Shown piece after piece: positions 34,423-42,624 of a DNA stretch of 42,624 nucleotides; position 1 is the stretch's first letter; each line of letters begins with the position of its first letter. The notes beneath the pieces are model-generated. The model saw only the letters and a list, made by a program, of their open reading frames with translations. It was not told the origin of the DNA and did no database searches. Made by a program: the position numbers and the translations under genes. Source of the DNA: Acidobacteriota bacterium (GTDB taxonomy: Bacteria > Acidobacteriota > Terriglobia > Bryobacterales > Bryobacteraceae); NCBI GenBank assembly GCA_025350695.1, contig JANXXI010000271.1, positions 1 to 42,624 on the forward strand. Direction: 5' to 3'.

Positions 34423-36435
34423 CTAGCCGCGCCGAGGTTTTCCGCCACTCTTACCGGCAAACTTGCCCCCCGGTTTCCCCGCACCCGATCGATTGCCTGG
34501 CCCTTTCTCCCAAGGATTTGGCCTCGTTTTCCATGCAGGCGGTCCTGCTCGACGTTCTGGACGAGGTCCGCCCTCGCTCCTTGGCCCGTCAAATTTCGGG
34601 CGATCATCGCCACCACGGAAAGGCGGTCTGCCTCCACCGTCTCTGGGCGGCCCACCAAATTTTGGTCTATCGCCTCCACCGCCGAACTTCGGCCGATCGT
34701 CACCGCCACGGAAGGGGGGCCGATCGCCGCCTCTCGGTGGACCCTGAAATCTTGGCCGATCCTCTCCCCCGCCGCGGAAAGGAGGTCGGTCTCCGCCCCT
34801 CGGCGGACCTTGGAATCTAGGTCGATCCTCACCGCCGCGGAATGGCGGTCTATCGCCACCACGGAATGGAGGCCGATCACCGCCGCCCTCCGGTTTCTGA
34901 TATTGCGGTCGACTCTCACCAGGGAACTTCGGCTGGTCACCATCGCCTCTCGGCGGACCCTGGAATCTTGGCCGATCCCCACCACGATCTCCGCCATACG
35001 AAGGCCTATCATTATCGCGGCCGCGCGGCGGACCTTGGAACCTTGGCCGATCATCACCACCACGGAAGGGAGGCCGATCGCCATCACCCCTTGGCGGACC
35101 CTGGAATCTTGGACGATTTCCACCACGATCTCCGCCATACGAAGGCCTATCATTATCGCGGTCGCGCGGCGGACCTTGGAACCTTGGCCGATCGTCACCA
35201 CCACGGAAGGGAGGCCGGTCGCCATCACCTCTCGGCGGACCCTGGAATCTCGCACGATCTCCACCGCGATCTCCGCCATACGAAGGGCGGTCCTCATCCC
35301 GTCTCGGCGGACCCTGGAATCTTGGACGATCTCCGCCTCGATCCCCACCGTAGGAAGGACGGTCCTCATCGCGTCTCGGCGGACCTTGGAATCTCGGGCG
35401 CTCTCCACCTCGATCACCACCGCCGGAGAATGGAGGACGCAACGGTCCAGGGCCATCTTCGCGGCGCTTCATCGGAGGACGATCCCCACCGCGGGTAATC
35501 AAAGGCTCAGGGACAAACTTATCGGCGGGAATCACTGCTTCGCGACGCGGAGGTTTAGCGGATCTCTCTTCATTCTTGACGAACGGAATGTTGATCGGCT
35601 CAGTAACCGTGCCCGGAGCAACATAGGTCCCCACAGCCAATTCTTCAGCCGTTGCTGGTTCATGCCGAACCGGCATTTCGTCGCCAGGGTATAGAACACG
35701 TTCTAAGAACAAACCCGATGCCGGGGCAGTCCACTCCGGGACCGGCAATTCAGGCATCTGCTTGCCTTCAAGCAACTCGGCGAACTGGGCAACTGTTACT
35801 TCGTTCAGGCCAACCTTGACCAGCGTACCCACAATCCGCCGCACCATCTTCCAAAGGTAGTGGGATGCGGTGATGTGGAACACCAGCATGAAATCGTCCA
35901 TTTCAAGGTATGCCGATTCCACGTGCACTATTGTCGATTCACCCGGCTTCGATGGATCCTTCGCAATGAAGTTCACGAAATTATGGCGCCCCGCCAGCAG
36001 CTTTGCGGCCTCAATCATCGGAGCTTGATCCAGCTTTTCCTTCACCCACCAAACATGCCGCTTGGCGAATGCAGTTTTGCGAATCGCGATTTGATAAACG
36101 TAGGATCGGGAAACGGCGTCGTGCCTCGCATGGAATGCGGGCGAAGATTCTTCAACATCAAGAACAACGATGTCCGATGGCAACCGATCGTTCAATCCGT
36201 ATTGGATTTCAAAAGCCTTCCAGCCTCGATGGGTTTCCACACGAAGGTGAACCACTTGGGCGATAGCGTGCACCCCAGCGTCTGTGCGGCCGGAGCCCTG
36301 CATATCGCACGGTTCTCCGAATAGTTCGCCCGCAGCTTGACGCAACTCTCCTAGGACGGTCCGGGCGTTGTTCTGTTCTTGCCAGCCGTGATACTTCGTG
36401 CCGTCATATTCAAGCGTAATTTTCCAGGTGTTCAT
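34423..36435 (-). CDS. truA: tRNA pseudouridine synthase TruA with a long repetitive Arg/Gly/Asp/Pro-rich tail
   Basis: 670 residues, about 2.5 times the usual TruA. Residues 1-250 are a complete TruA that makes pseudouridine at positions 38-40 of tRNA anticodon arms. The catalytic Asp52 lies in [11 protein letters not shown]. Other family blocks are [29 protein letters not shown] and [10 protein letters not shown]. Residues of about 316-670 are a low-complexity tail: nine copies of R-[PA]-R-F-Q-G-P-P-R, mixed with DRPPFRGG and [11 protein letters not shown] units, then a Lys/Gly end ([15 protein letters not shown]). The tail is rich in RGG-like motifs and likely binds RNA or drives condensation. 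No frame break is seen, so the fusion appears real. The tRNA-Pro gene lies downstream. Confidence 0.9.
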   Translation of the reverse strand: MNTWKITLEYDGTKYHGWQEQNNARTVLGELRQAAGELFGEPCDMQGSGRTDAGVHAIAQVVHLRVETHRGWKAFEIQYGLNDRLPSDIVVLDVEESSPAFHARHDAVSRSYVYQIAIRKTAFAKRHVWWVKEKLDQAPMIEAAKLLAGRHNFVNFIAKDPSKPGESTIVHVESAYLEMDDFMLVFHITASHYLWKMVRRIVGTLVKVGLNEVTVAQFAELLEGKQMPELPVPEWTAPASGLFLERVLYPGDEMPVRHEPATAEELAVGTYVAPGTVTEPINIPFVKNEERSAKPPRREAVIPADKFVPEPLITRGGDRPPMKRREDGPGPLRPPFSGGGDRGGERPRFQGPPRRDEDRPSYGGDRGGDRPRFQGPPRRDEDRPSYGGDRGGDRARFQGPPRGDGDRPPFRGGDDRPRFQGPPRDRDNDRPSYGGDRGGNRPRFQGPPRGDGDRPPFRGGDDRPRFQGPPRGRDNDRPSYGGDRGGDRPRFQGPPRGDGDQPKFPGESRPQYQKPEGGGDRPPFRGGDRPPFRGGEDRPRFQGPPRGGDRPPFRGGGEDRPRFQGPPRGGDRPPFRGGDDRPKFGGGGDRPKFGGPPRDGGGRPPFRGGDDRPKFDGPRSEGGPRPERRAGPPAWKTRPNPWEKGPGNRSGAGKPGGKFAGKSGGKPRRG
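34955..35236. repeat. 141-bp in-frame tandem duplication inside the TruA tail
   Basis: Bases 34981-35088 and 35122-35229 match at 105 of 108 positions. The period is 141 bases, exactly 47 codons, so the duplication keeps the frame. More diverged copies of shorter units flank it on both sides. Confidence 0.85.
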
Positions 36436-36959
36436 TAGTTAGGGTGGGGCGGGCGAGACATACTTCATCTAAACGTGGCCCATCTACTAGGATAGCTGGG
36501 ATTTGATTTATTTACTAAACTTAATCTCTAATGATGTTGCGGGCGCAAACCGATAAGAGAATGAAATGAGAGGTTATTGAAGTTCGAAAAAAGAAAGGGG
36601 CGGCAAGCGCTCTTTCTCTCTTTCCCTTGCAGACTCGCGTGGACGTCATCGATGTGAGCTTTGAATGCCCTGCGCGGTAATGTTGCGCAATCCGAACGTG
36701 CACGAAATCCGCGAATAAGCGGCAAGTTCATTTGGTGAGGATGTGATTGACACATCAAGGTCGCACCGAACTCAAACCGCGAATCGTAGAAAAGAAATCA
36801 GCCTTGGCCGCCCCCTCTGTTGTCAGGTTCTATGTTATTACAGCCTCCTTCCTTGGATGGGTGTCAACAACTCTGAAACTGCTTACTGCTTTCTTTCAAC
36901 TACTAACTTCTGACTTCACTTTGAACCCATATTTCAATTCTGTCAATAGATTTTTTTGG
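36436..36959. other. Intergenic region without a recognised gene
   Basis: About 520 AT-richer bases between truA and the amidohydrolase gene, both read leftwards. Open frames on either strand are short and of no coding character. The promoter of truA should lie at its left end. I see no repeat or RNA gene. Confidence 0.5.
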
Positions 36960-38351
36960 CTATTGTTTTTTTGTTTCAGATGTAAAAGTTCGAGCCCGGT
37001 CATCCCAGGTGTAATCGCCTTGATAACGGTAGTTTGCAGGCAATTTGTCCCACTCTGTCCGGGACAATCCGTTCAATTCGTAAACGAGTTTTCCGTCGCG
37101 AAAAGTCATTTCGCAGGATAGCTTTTTCGTCCCTTTCAGCAGCGCCCCGTACATGTCCACGAAGCCGAAATTTCCGTTCTCCAAACGGAGCACCGCGACG
37201 TCGGCCGGCGAGCCTACCGACAAGTTCCCCAACTGTTCCCGCCGAATTTCCCGCGCCGGGTTCCAAGTGGATTTGGCGATCACATCATCGACCGGCATCC
37301 CCATGGCCAGAAACTTATCCATGACGTTGAGCATGTCTTTCATGCCGTTATTATTGGATCCATTGTGAATGTCGGTGGATATGGAATCGGGGGCAAAGCC
37401 ATCCTTGATTAGCGGCACGGCCACGCGCCAAAGAAAGCTGCCGCCGCCGTGGCCGACGTCGAACAGAACTCCGCGCTTACGACCCTCGAACAATGCCGGA
37501 TTGGCGTGGCCTGATTCGGTTTGTTCGCCGCGCAAGCCCGAGTACACGTGCGTATAAATATCACCGGGGCGCAACTTCTTGGTGAGCAGTTCGCTCAAAG
37601 GGCGCTCGGGCCTATCGGAACCGAAATCCACCATCACAGGAATATTCGCGATGTTCCCTGCCGCGATTGCGTTATCCACGGGTGTCCATTCGGGGCCGGG
37701 GAAATGGGCAGTTTTGATACCGACGATGAGGCCTTTATGTTTTAGCGCCATCGCCGCGGCGGGCTTTACTTCCATATCCGTCAGATCGCTTTCGTAGCGG
37801 CCTCCCCGCATACCATTGCCGACGATGTTGAGGAAGGCATAGATGCGCGTCTTTGAACGGTCGATAACTCGGTCCTTGAAATCCTCGAAGTTCCGCCAAC
37901 CGGCGCAGCCAGCATCGGCCACGGTCGTGACGCCTACTCGAAACGTGTGTCCGTCGGGATAGATGCTTAGGTCGCCGGCATAAGAGCGCCGTTCGCCAGT
38001 GCCGGCGTAAGTATGGGCGTGGATGTCGATCAGGCCCGGGGTGACGTACAGACCGGTTACGTCAATCACCTTCTTTGCTTTCGCAGGGTCGATGCGGGCG
38101 CTGACTTCGGCGACGCGGCCGCCCTGCAAGGCAACGTCGCGCACGGCGCTAATTTTGTTCTTGGCGTCGATGACGTGGCCGCCCTTCAGCAGCAAGTCAT
38201 AGGTCGGCTGTGCGGTGGCTGAGCTTATGAAAACCAGGGAAAGGATTGCTAGCTTTGAGGCTATGTTCGTTGCCCCGGAAGGCTGGCCAGGGGGCCAGCC
38301 GCAGACCAGGGGGTCTACCCCACTTTCCATTTTTCTAAAGTTGATTCGCAT
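36960..38351 (-). CDS. Exported amidohydrolase/deacetylase-family metallohydrolase
   Basis: About 463 residues. The metal site has the H-x-H motif in GLIDIHAHTYAG, and later conserved residues in VGIKTAHFPG, IYTHVYSG and SISTDIHNG; the C-terminus has SPADVAVLRLENG. Relatives deacetylate or hydrolyse N-acyl amino acids or similar small amides. The start at 38351 lies four bases after the stop of the PLP-enzyme gene; an ATG at 38408 would overlap it. The leader is odd: residues of about 9-26 are encoded by a REP-like repeat, and only then comes a hydrophobic signal core (LAILSLVFISSATA). The pairing with a SelA/DgaE-like PLP enzyme is a recurrent gene neighbourhood. Confidence 0.87.
   Translation of the reverse strand: MRINFRKMESGVDPLVCGWPPGQPSGATNIASKLAILSLVFISSATAQPTYDLLLKGGHVIDAKNKISAVRDVALQGGRVAEVSARIDPAKAKKVIDVTGLYVTPGLIDIHAHTYAGTGERRSYAGDLSIYPDGHTFRVGVTTVADAGCAGWRNFEDFKDRVIDRSKTRIYAFLNIVGNGMRGGRYESDLTDMEVKPAAAMALKHKGLIVGIKTAHFPGPEWTPVDNAIAAGNIANIPVMVDFGSDRPERPLSELLTKKLRPGDIYTHVYSGLRGEQTESGHANPALFEGRKRGVLFDVGHGGGSFLWRVAVPLIKDGFAPDSISTDIHNGSNNNGMKDMLNVMDKFLAMGMPVDDVIAKSTWNPAREIRREQLGNLSVGSPADVAVLRLENGNFGFVDMYGALLKGTKKLSCEMTFRDGKLVYELNGLSRTEWDKLPANYRYQGDYTWDDRARTFTSETKKQ
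38281..38320. repeat. REP-like repeat inside the amidohydrolase leader
   Basis: Two adjacent hairpins, ggctggcc-agg-gggccagcc (38281-38300) and agacc-agg-gggtct (38303-38317), followed by accccac. This structure looks like an intergenic REP element, yet it is read through in frame near the start of the amidohydrolase. Confidence 0.65.
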
Positions 38352-38355
38352 TCTC

Positions 38356-39948
38356 TTAGCCCCGGAATTTGTGGCGTGTGGCGGTCCAGCGGGCGTCAAG
38401 ATATTCACCCATGGAAAGTGTGCCGGAAATTTCGTCGCCGGTTAACTTGCCGTTGAACGTGAACGACAGCGAATCGCCATGGCGTTCGGAATAACTACTG
38501 TTGAGCGTAACGCGGTCGCCTTCTATCGTGCCGCCTAGATCGCGCGAAACGAATTCGCCTTGATGGGTGCCTTCCACCCTCCCGCTGGTTTGCTTCAGGT
38601 GCAGCACGTGTTCCGACGTCGAAGCCAGATAGTCTATGCGAACATCCCATCGGCCACTGATGTCGCCAGCCGGAGGATCGTTGCGCACTGGGTCCATCTT
38701 GGGGGGCTTCGAAAGCGTTTCGACAATCCGCGCGGCCACGATTTTTTCGTCGCCTTCGGCCATCATATAAGGGACGACAGAGATGCCAGTGACCGTGCCA
38801 TCTCCCCGTTCAAAGCCCGTGGGCAGAGCGATGCGCGGCTCAGTTGTGTAAAGATGACGCGCGAGGTCGCGGCCATTGATGCCGATTTTTGCGGCGTCCC
38901 AACGGATCACCAGCGATGGGGTTTTGTTCGACAGCCCTTCCGGTTGGCGTATCGATGTGGTGACGCCGTCGATGGTCGATACCTTCTTCGACACGGCATC
39001 CAGGCGCGCCATCCAATTGTTCCATTCGGCTTTATGATCGCGCTTGAACCACATCTCCACGGCCATCATCATGCCGATGGCTTCTTCCTTGCCGATCTTC
39101 AACGCGCGGGCGTAGCCGTGATGCGGAGCGCTGTGGACCCAGGCAGCGCGCACCAGATCCTTGCGGCCCAGCAGCATGCCCGCGGTTTGCGGTCCACGAA
39201 TACATTTGCCTCCGCTATAGGTGACAAGCGAGGCCCCAAGTTCCAGGTGCACGTTGGGAACCGTAAGAATTTCAGCAGCGGCGTCAACCATGACGGGCAC
39301 GTTATGACGACGGGCAATATCGCAGATGGCCTTGGTGGATAGCGGGCCGGAATCGGCATTCGGTCCGGCGAGTATGTAGACCATGGCGGTGCGTGGACCG
39401 AATGCCGCTTCGAGTTCCTCAGCAGTACCGGCTTCAATGATGCGCGCGCCGACAGCTCGCACGGCGGCGTCGTAAACGTTGCGCGAATGTTTGGGGATGA
39501 TGACTTCATCTTTCGGGAAGCCGGCGAGGTTGGGAAGACGGACGTGCAGATCTGGATTGCCTCCGGCGATGCAGGCGGCGGCGCCGTGTTGGATGGCGGC
39601 CGAACAGCCGCAGGTGACCATGCCGAATTCCGCCTTGGTAAGCTCCGCGAGGCGCGCACCGATGGCGGCTTGCAGTTCGTCGATGTGGACGTAGTGCTGC
39701 GCGGCCTCGGTCATGGCGGCGCGGACTTCCGGGAGCATGGTGGAGCCGCTGATGATGGTGAAGGTGCCTCGGGCGTTGATGAGCGGCTTGACGCCGATGG
39801 ACTGGTAGATGTTGGGGCCGAGGGTGAGGCCGGTGGTAGCAGCGGGCGCGGCGGCGGCCTTGGTTTGGAGGAGTGCAGGGAGCGTGGCGAGGGTCAGGCC
39901 GCGGAAGAGGTCGCGGCGTTGGAAGTGTTGTTTCAGGATTTGGAGCAT
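38356..39948 (-). CDS. Exported SelA/DgaE-like PLP-dependent enzyme with C-terminal beta domain
   Basis: 530 residues. The N-terminus has a twin-arginine-like signal (FQRRDLFRGLTLATLPALL), so the enzyme seems to be exported. Residues of about 50-410 are a fold-type I PLP enzyme: NARGTFTIISGS, VTCGCSAAI, MVDAAAEI, and the Schiff-base lysine region TYSGGKCIRGPQTAGM. Close families are SelA-like ammonia lyases such as DgaE and L-seryl-tRNA selenium transferase; selenium use is not implied. The last 95 residues (GRWDVRIDYLAS; GRVEGTHQGEFV; DARWTATRHK) form an extra beta-barrel-like domain also seen in acidobacterial amidohydrolases. An aaagga site precedes the ATG. The amidohydrolase follows after four bases. 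Confidence 0.87.
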   Translation of the reverse strand: MLQILKQHFQRRDLFRGLTLATLPALLQTKAAAAPAATTGLTLGPNIYQSIGVKPLINARGTFTIISGSTMLPEVRAAMTEAAQHYVHIDELQAAIGARLAELTKAEFGMVTCGCSAAIQHGAAACIAGGNPDLHVRLPNLAGFPKDEVIIPKHSRNVYDAAVRAVGARIIEAGTAEELEAAFGPRTAMVYILAGPNADSGPLSTKAICDIARRHNVPVMVDAAAEILTVPNVHLELGASLVTYSGGKCIRGPQTAGMLLGRKDLVRAAWVHSAPHHGYARALKIGKEEAIGMMMAVEMWFKRDHKAEWNNWMARLDAVSKKVSTIDGVTTSIRQPEGLSNKTPSLVIRWDAAKIGINGRDLARHLYTTEPRIALPTGFERGDGTVTGISVVPYMMAEGDEKIVAARIVETLSKPPKMDPVRNDPPAGDISGRWDVRIDYLASTSEHVLHLKQTSGRVEGTHQGEFVSRDLGGTIEGDRVTLNSSYSERHGDSLSFTFNGKLTGDEISGTLSMGEYLDARWTATRHKFRG

Positions 39949-40348
39949 ACGGTTCCTTTGTATTACTGTATCGCGGGCCGCGCCTGGGTGGAATCTTTTC
40001 CAACGTGTGATTTGGCGGCGAATTAGGATAGGGCGATTTCAAGAACCCAATGAAGTTTTGGCAACCTGGACGCCGCTTGTTTCAACACCGCAATTCTAAT
40101 GATCGTCACGGCCGCGCCGCCAAGCCCTCGGCCTGTCCGATTGGCATTAAATTCGTTACTGTTGGCTCTGAACCTAGCCTTCGCGGCCAGCGATGCCTCC
40201 CCTCGATTGCTCCGGCAAGTAGCTGGAAGTGTCTGTTCCGGCTCCGCTGATTTGCGCTGCTGTGATTGGATGGTTCGTTGTCGGATCGTTATTCTGGCGG
40301 CGGGACAGATAATGACGAAGGGCGTCCAATTGATTGGAGGCGCCCGTC

Positions 40349-40966
40349 ATGATTTCCTCTTTCTTCCTGCTTTGCCTTTCTGTTTCCATTCCACTGAGAC
40401 AGACAATGATCACAGCCGAGGTCCACATCGGCGACAAGGGACCCTACCGAATGTTGGTTGACACCGGAGCCACTTCGTCGGTGGTAGACACGAAGCTTTC
40501 GGCTGAACTTGGTTTGAAAGCGCTTTTCAAGACGGAACTTGTCAATCTAATTAGTTCGCGCTTCGTGCCTGGGACGCGGCTACAAACGCTGCGAATAGGG
40601 GCGTTGAATTTGAGTGAATTGGAAGTTTTGATTTATGAACCCAAAGAGGCACGCAGACGGGACCCGTCCATCCGCGGCGTGCTCGGTATGAATGCTTTGG
40701 CGCAGTTCAATTTTCTCTTGTCGCCGCGCGAGGGCAAGCTGGAGGTCGGGGCCAAGAGGCCAGTTGGGGACGGCATACCGTTTGATTGGAACGAGGGGAG
40801 AATGGTTGTCGCGGGGCGCATGGGAGAAGAGACGCTGTCGTTAGTGATCGATTCAGGAGCTAGCCACGTTATCTTGTTCCGAACGCCGGTGGCAATGGCA
40901 AAGTCGCATTCCAGGCTGAGTACATTGAACACATTAGATTCAAATCGCCAAGAACGCCCTTCTTGA
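40349..40966 (+). pseudogene. Retropepsin-like aspartic protease gene, 3' end lost
   Basis: About 205 residues are encoded. Two aspartic protease motifs are present, LVDTGATSSVVD and LVIDSGASHVIL, as in two-domain exported bacterial aspartyl proteases. The N-terminus is a short signal-like segment (MISSFFLLCLSVSIPL). Start at 40349 has ggagg upstream. After HVILFRTP the product loses family character (VAMAKSHSRLSTLN) and reads antisense to a truncated dehydrogenase gene, so the second lobe is incomplete: residues after the second DSGA strand, normally about 90, are missing. The gene was probably cut by a deletion. Confidence 0.75.
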
Positions 40967-41402
40967 GATCGACGCGGCCTTCATTGCCGAAACCTGGGGC
41001 GGGCTTGCCCGTGGTGATGTCAAGAGCAAGCAGAAACGACCCATTGCCGGTGAACACGCGCGGGTGAATGTTCGAGGAGCCGGGCCAGTAAGCCAGGCCG
41101 CGGAGCGCGATGGGTGAAGCGGCGTGCTTCCAAAGCAGTTCACCGGTTTCAGGAACTAAAGCGTAGACACCGTCGGGTGCGTTTACATACAGGACGCCGT
41201 TAATGACCAGGGGGACGGCTTCCGAGCCTGGTTTGCCTGTGCGGAAGGTCCAGGCGGTTTGAAGGCGGACGACGTTCGACGCGTTGATCTGGCGCAAAGG
41301 CGAGAAGCGCATGGTGCCGGGGTCGTTACCGAAGGTGGGCCAATCGGACTGGGTGAGGGCAGCGGTTGCGAGTAGGAGGAAGGCGGCGGCGAATCGGGTC
41401 AC
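40869..41402 (-). pseudogene. PQQ-dependent dehydrogenase gene, only the N-terminal third left
   Basis: 177 residues. A signal peptide (TRFAAAFLLLATAALTQ) precedes a typical quinoprotein start: DWPTFGNDPGTMRFSPLRQI, then LQTAWTFRTGKPG, YALVPETGELLW and LALDITTGKPAPGFGNEG. Family members are membrane or periplasmic sugar/alcohol dehydrogenases of 550-700 residues with an eight-bladed propeller; here only about two blades remain. Family similarity ends at KKGVLGDL, after which the frame runs into DNA next to the protease gene and stops. The gene is convergent with the truncated protease gene. Confidence 0.8.
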
Positions 41403-41517
41403 TTCATTACTTTATATGACGCGCCGGAACCGGTGGGCCTTGCCCGTTCTAATTTTGTCGAGTACGCTTAAGCCAGCTAGCCACGCAGCTCAATTCAAGA
41501 GGCGATGAGGTGAATTT

Positions 41518-42624
41518 GTGAGTACCTTCAATATTCTTCTTACAGGATGGGCGATTGCATTCCTTTCAGGAAATGCATTTTCTCAAACAACCTTTGCGAC
41601 GATAACCGGATCGGTGACCGATTCATCCGGCGCGGTTGTCGCCGGGGCCGATATAACCGCGATCAATACCGAAACAGGGATTCGGACTGAGACTAAATCG
41701 AACTCAAAGGGAGTTTATCTTCTTTCGCAGCTTAAGGAAGGAAGCTACTCGGTTCAAGCAAGAGCTCATGGCTTCAAGGAATTAATTGCAACAAATATTG
41801 AACTTGTGGCGCGCGATGCCCGCCGGCTTGAAGTGCGCCTGCAAGTTGGGGATGTTGGAACCACCTTGGAAGTATCGGCTGGGGCCGCATTGATCGAAAC
41901 GGAAACCGCGCGATTGAGCGACACCAAGAACGCGGATATTCTGAAAAGCCTGCCGCTAAACTCGCGGGGCATGTACGCCTATCTTGCGTTGACGCCCGGC
42001 TTGATTGCAACAACCGATGGCTTTACCCGCGTTGGAGGCAGCGGCCCCAATCAAATTTCGTTTGCGGTGGACGGCACCACGATGTCGGACGGAGTGGAGG
42101 GTTCAAGCGTTGGGCCGTTGGCCAACTACATCGAATCGTTTCAGGAAGTGAAGGTCGATATGGCCAACAATGGTGCGCAATTCGGCACATTGGGACAGAT
42201 TACGGTTATCTCAAAATCGGGAACGAACCGTTTGCATGGCAGCGGCTTCGATTACTACATCACTCCATTTTTCCGGGCCCGCAATCCATTCGCCTTGGTG
42301 CGTCAAGCGGGATTGTTTCATACGCCCGGATTCAGCATTGGCGGACCGGTGTTCTTACCAAAGCTTTACAACGGACGCAATCGCACATTTTTCTTTTTCT
42401 CCGACGAGGTATCGCGCGGCAGCACGCAGACAAGCATTTTGAATCCGACCGTGCCCTTGCCCAATTGGCGCGTGGGGAACTTCACGGGGTTAGCTCCCAT
42501 TTACGACCCAAGCGGAAGCCTGCCATTCGCCGACAACCAGATTCCCGCCGATAGGATAAACGCGGTTTCGGCAAAGATACAGGACCGGTTTTTTCCGCTG
42601 CCCAATTTCGGCGATAGCTCCACG
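41518..42624 (+). CDS. TonB-dependent receptor, Oar-like, with carboxypeptidase-regulatory domain (3' end outside window)
   Basis: The first 369 residues are visible. GTG start at 41518 with gaggtg six bases upstream. A signal peptide (FNILLTGWAIAFLSGNAFS) is followed by a carboxypeptidase-regulatory-like beta domain (ATITGSVTDSSGAVVAGADI; GVYLLSQLKEGSYSV). The plug domain comes next (LNSRGMYAYLALTPGL; QISFAVDGTTMSDG; IESFQEVKVDMANNGAQFG; ISKSGTNRLHGSGFDYY), then the beginning of the barrel (FSIGGPVFLPK; RTFFFFSDE). The layout is that of the large acidobacterial family of TonB-dependent transporters, most often for glycans. The substrate cannot be told. The frame stays open to the last base. 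Confidence 0.93.
   Translation, partial: MSTFNILLTGWAIAFLSGNAFSQTTFATITGSVTDSSGAVVAGADITAINTETGIRTETKSNSKGVYLLSQLKEGSYSVQARAHGFKELIATNIELVARDARRLEVRLQVGDVGTTLEVSAGAALIETETARLSDTKNADILKSLPLNSRGMYAYLALTPGLIATTDGFTRVGGSGPNQISFAVDGTTMSDGVEGSSVGPLANYIESFQEVKVDMANNGAQFGTLGQITVISKSGTNRLHGSGFDYYITPFFRARNPFALVRQAGLFHTPGFSIGGPVFLPKLYNGRNRTFFFFSDEVSRGSTQTSILNPTVPLPNWRVGNFTGLAPIYDPSGSLPFADNQIPADRINAVSAKIQDRFFPLPNFGDSST

Noticed and set aside
34374-35694. Long open frames on both strands over the TruA tail (for example 34374-35456 minus and 34810-35694 plus)
   Set aside because: They are by-products of the GC-rich repetitive DNA. They give Ile/Arg/Thr-rich repeats without protein character, while the TruA frame is continuous with a well-known enzyme core.
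36747-37121. 124-residue plus frame before the amidohydrolase end
   Set aside because: It lies antisense to the amidohydrolase 3' end and in AT-rich intergenic DNA without coding character.
1-42624. CRISPR array, insertion sequence or prophage
   Set aside because: No regularly spaced repeats, no transposase, integrase or phage structural gene was seen on either strand.

Overview
The window looks like chromosomal DNA of an acidobacterium, most likely of the Bryobacterales/Solibacter type. The grounds are an Oar-like TonB-dependent receptor with an N-terminal carboxypeptidase-regulatory domain, the short SEC-C protein family with its typical N-terminus, a PEP-CTERM protein, intergenic REP-like repeats, and many exported proteins of families frequent in that phylum. 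This is inference from gene families; no rRNA or marker phylogeny is available here.

Region 1 (1-17.3 kb) is an envelope and stress island. It holds the end of a small response regulator, an ECF-type sigma factor, a Dps ferritin, an OmpA-like protein with a coiled coil, a tiny DUF5670-type membrane protein, a SYLF lipid-binding protein, a second sigma-like protein, a 54-residue membrane protein, and a very large cyclic beta-1,2-glucan synthase (NdvB type). A secreted BON protein, a glycine-zipper stress protein and an exported ferritin-like protein follow.

Region 2 (17.3-25.3 kb) has a SEC-C protein, a tightly packed PEP-CTERM / DUF4331 / TPR operon, and a nine-heme cytochrome c. Next to the cytochrome lies a deletion scar that joins the 3' part of a zinc alcohol dehydrogenase gene to the last 77 codons of a porin-like beta-barrel gene. 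Region 3 (25.3-32.2 kb) carries a three-PAS histidine kinase with its receiver partner, a secreted protein of unknown function, a GT4 glycosyltransferase behind a perfect terminator hairpin, a second copy of the BON plus glycine-zipper cassette, a YgaP-like membrane protein and a CsbD protein.

Region 4 (32.2-34.3 kb) is accessory: a start-less zinc-finger remnant, a HigB/HigA-type toxin-antitoxin pair with a conspicuous inverted-repeat operator, paired 16-bp palindromes, and a tRNA-Pro gene. Region 5 (34.4-42.6 kb) has TruA with a huge Arg/Gly/Asp/Pro-rich repetitive tail, an exported pair of a SelA-like PLP enzyme and an amidohydrolase, a second deletion scar where a retropepsin-like gene and a PQQ dehydrogenase gene are both cut off, and the start of a TonB-dependent receptor.

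The stress genes (Dps, CsbD, BON, glycine-zipper, SYLF, OmpA, NdvB) probably act together in cell-envelope and osmotic/desiccation protection. The sequence shows the clustering but not the joint function. The most unusual items are the TruA tail, the stress domain that seems shared between NdvB and the glycine-zipper proteins, the two gene-truncating deletion scars, the attenuator-like hairpin before the glycosyltransferase, and the symmetric operator of the toxin-antitoxin pair.
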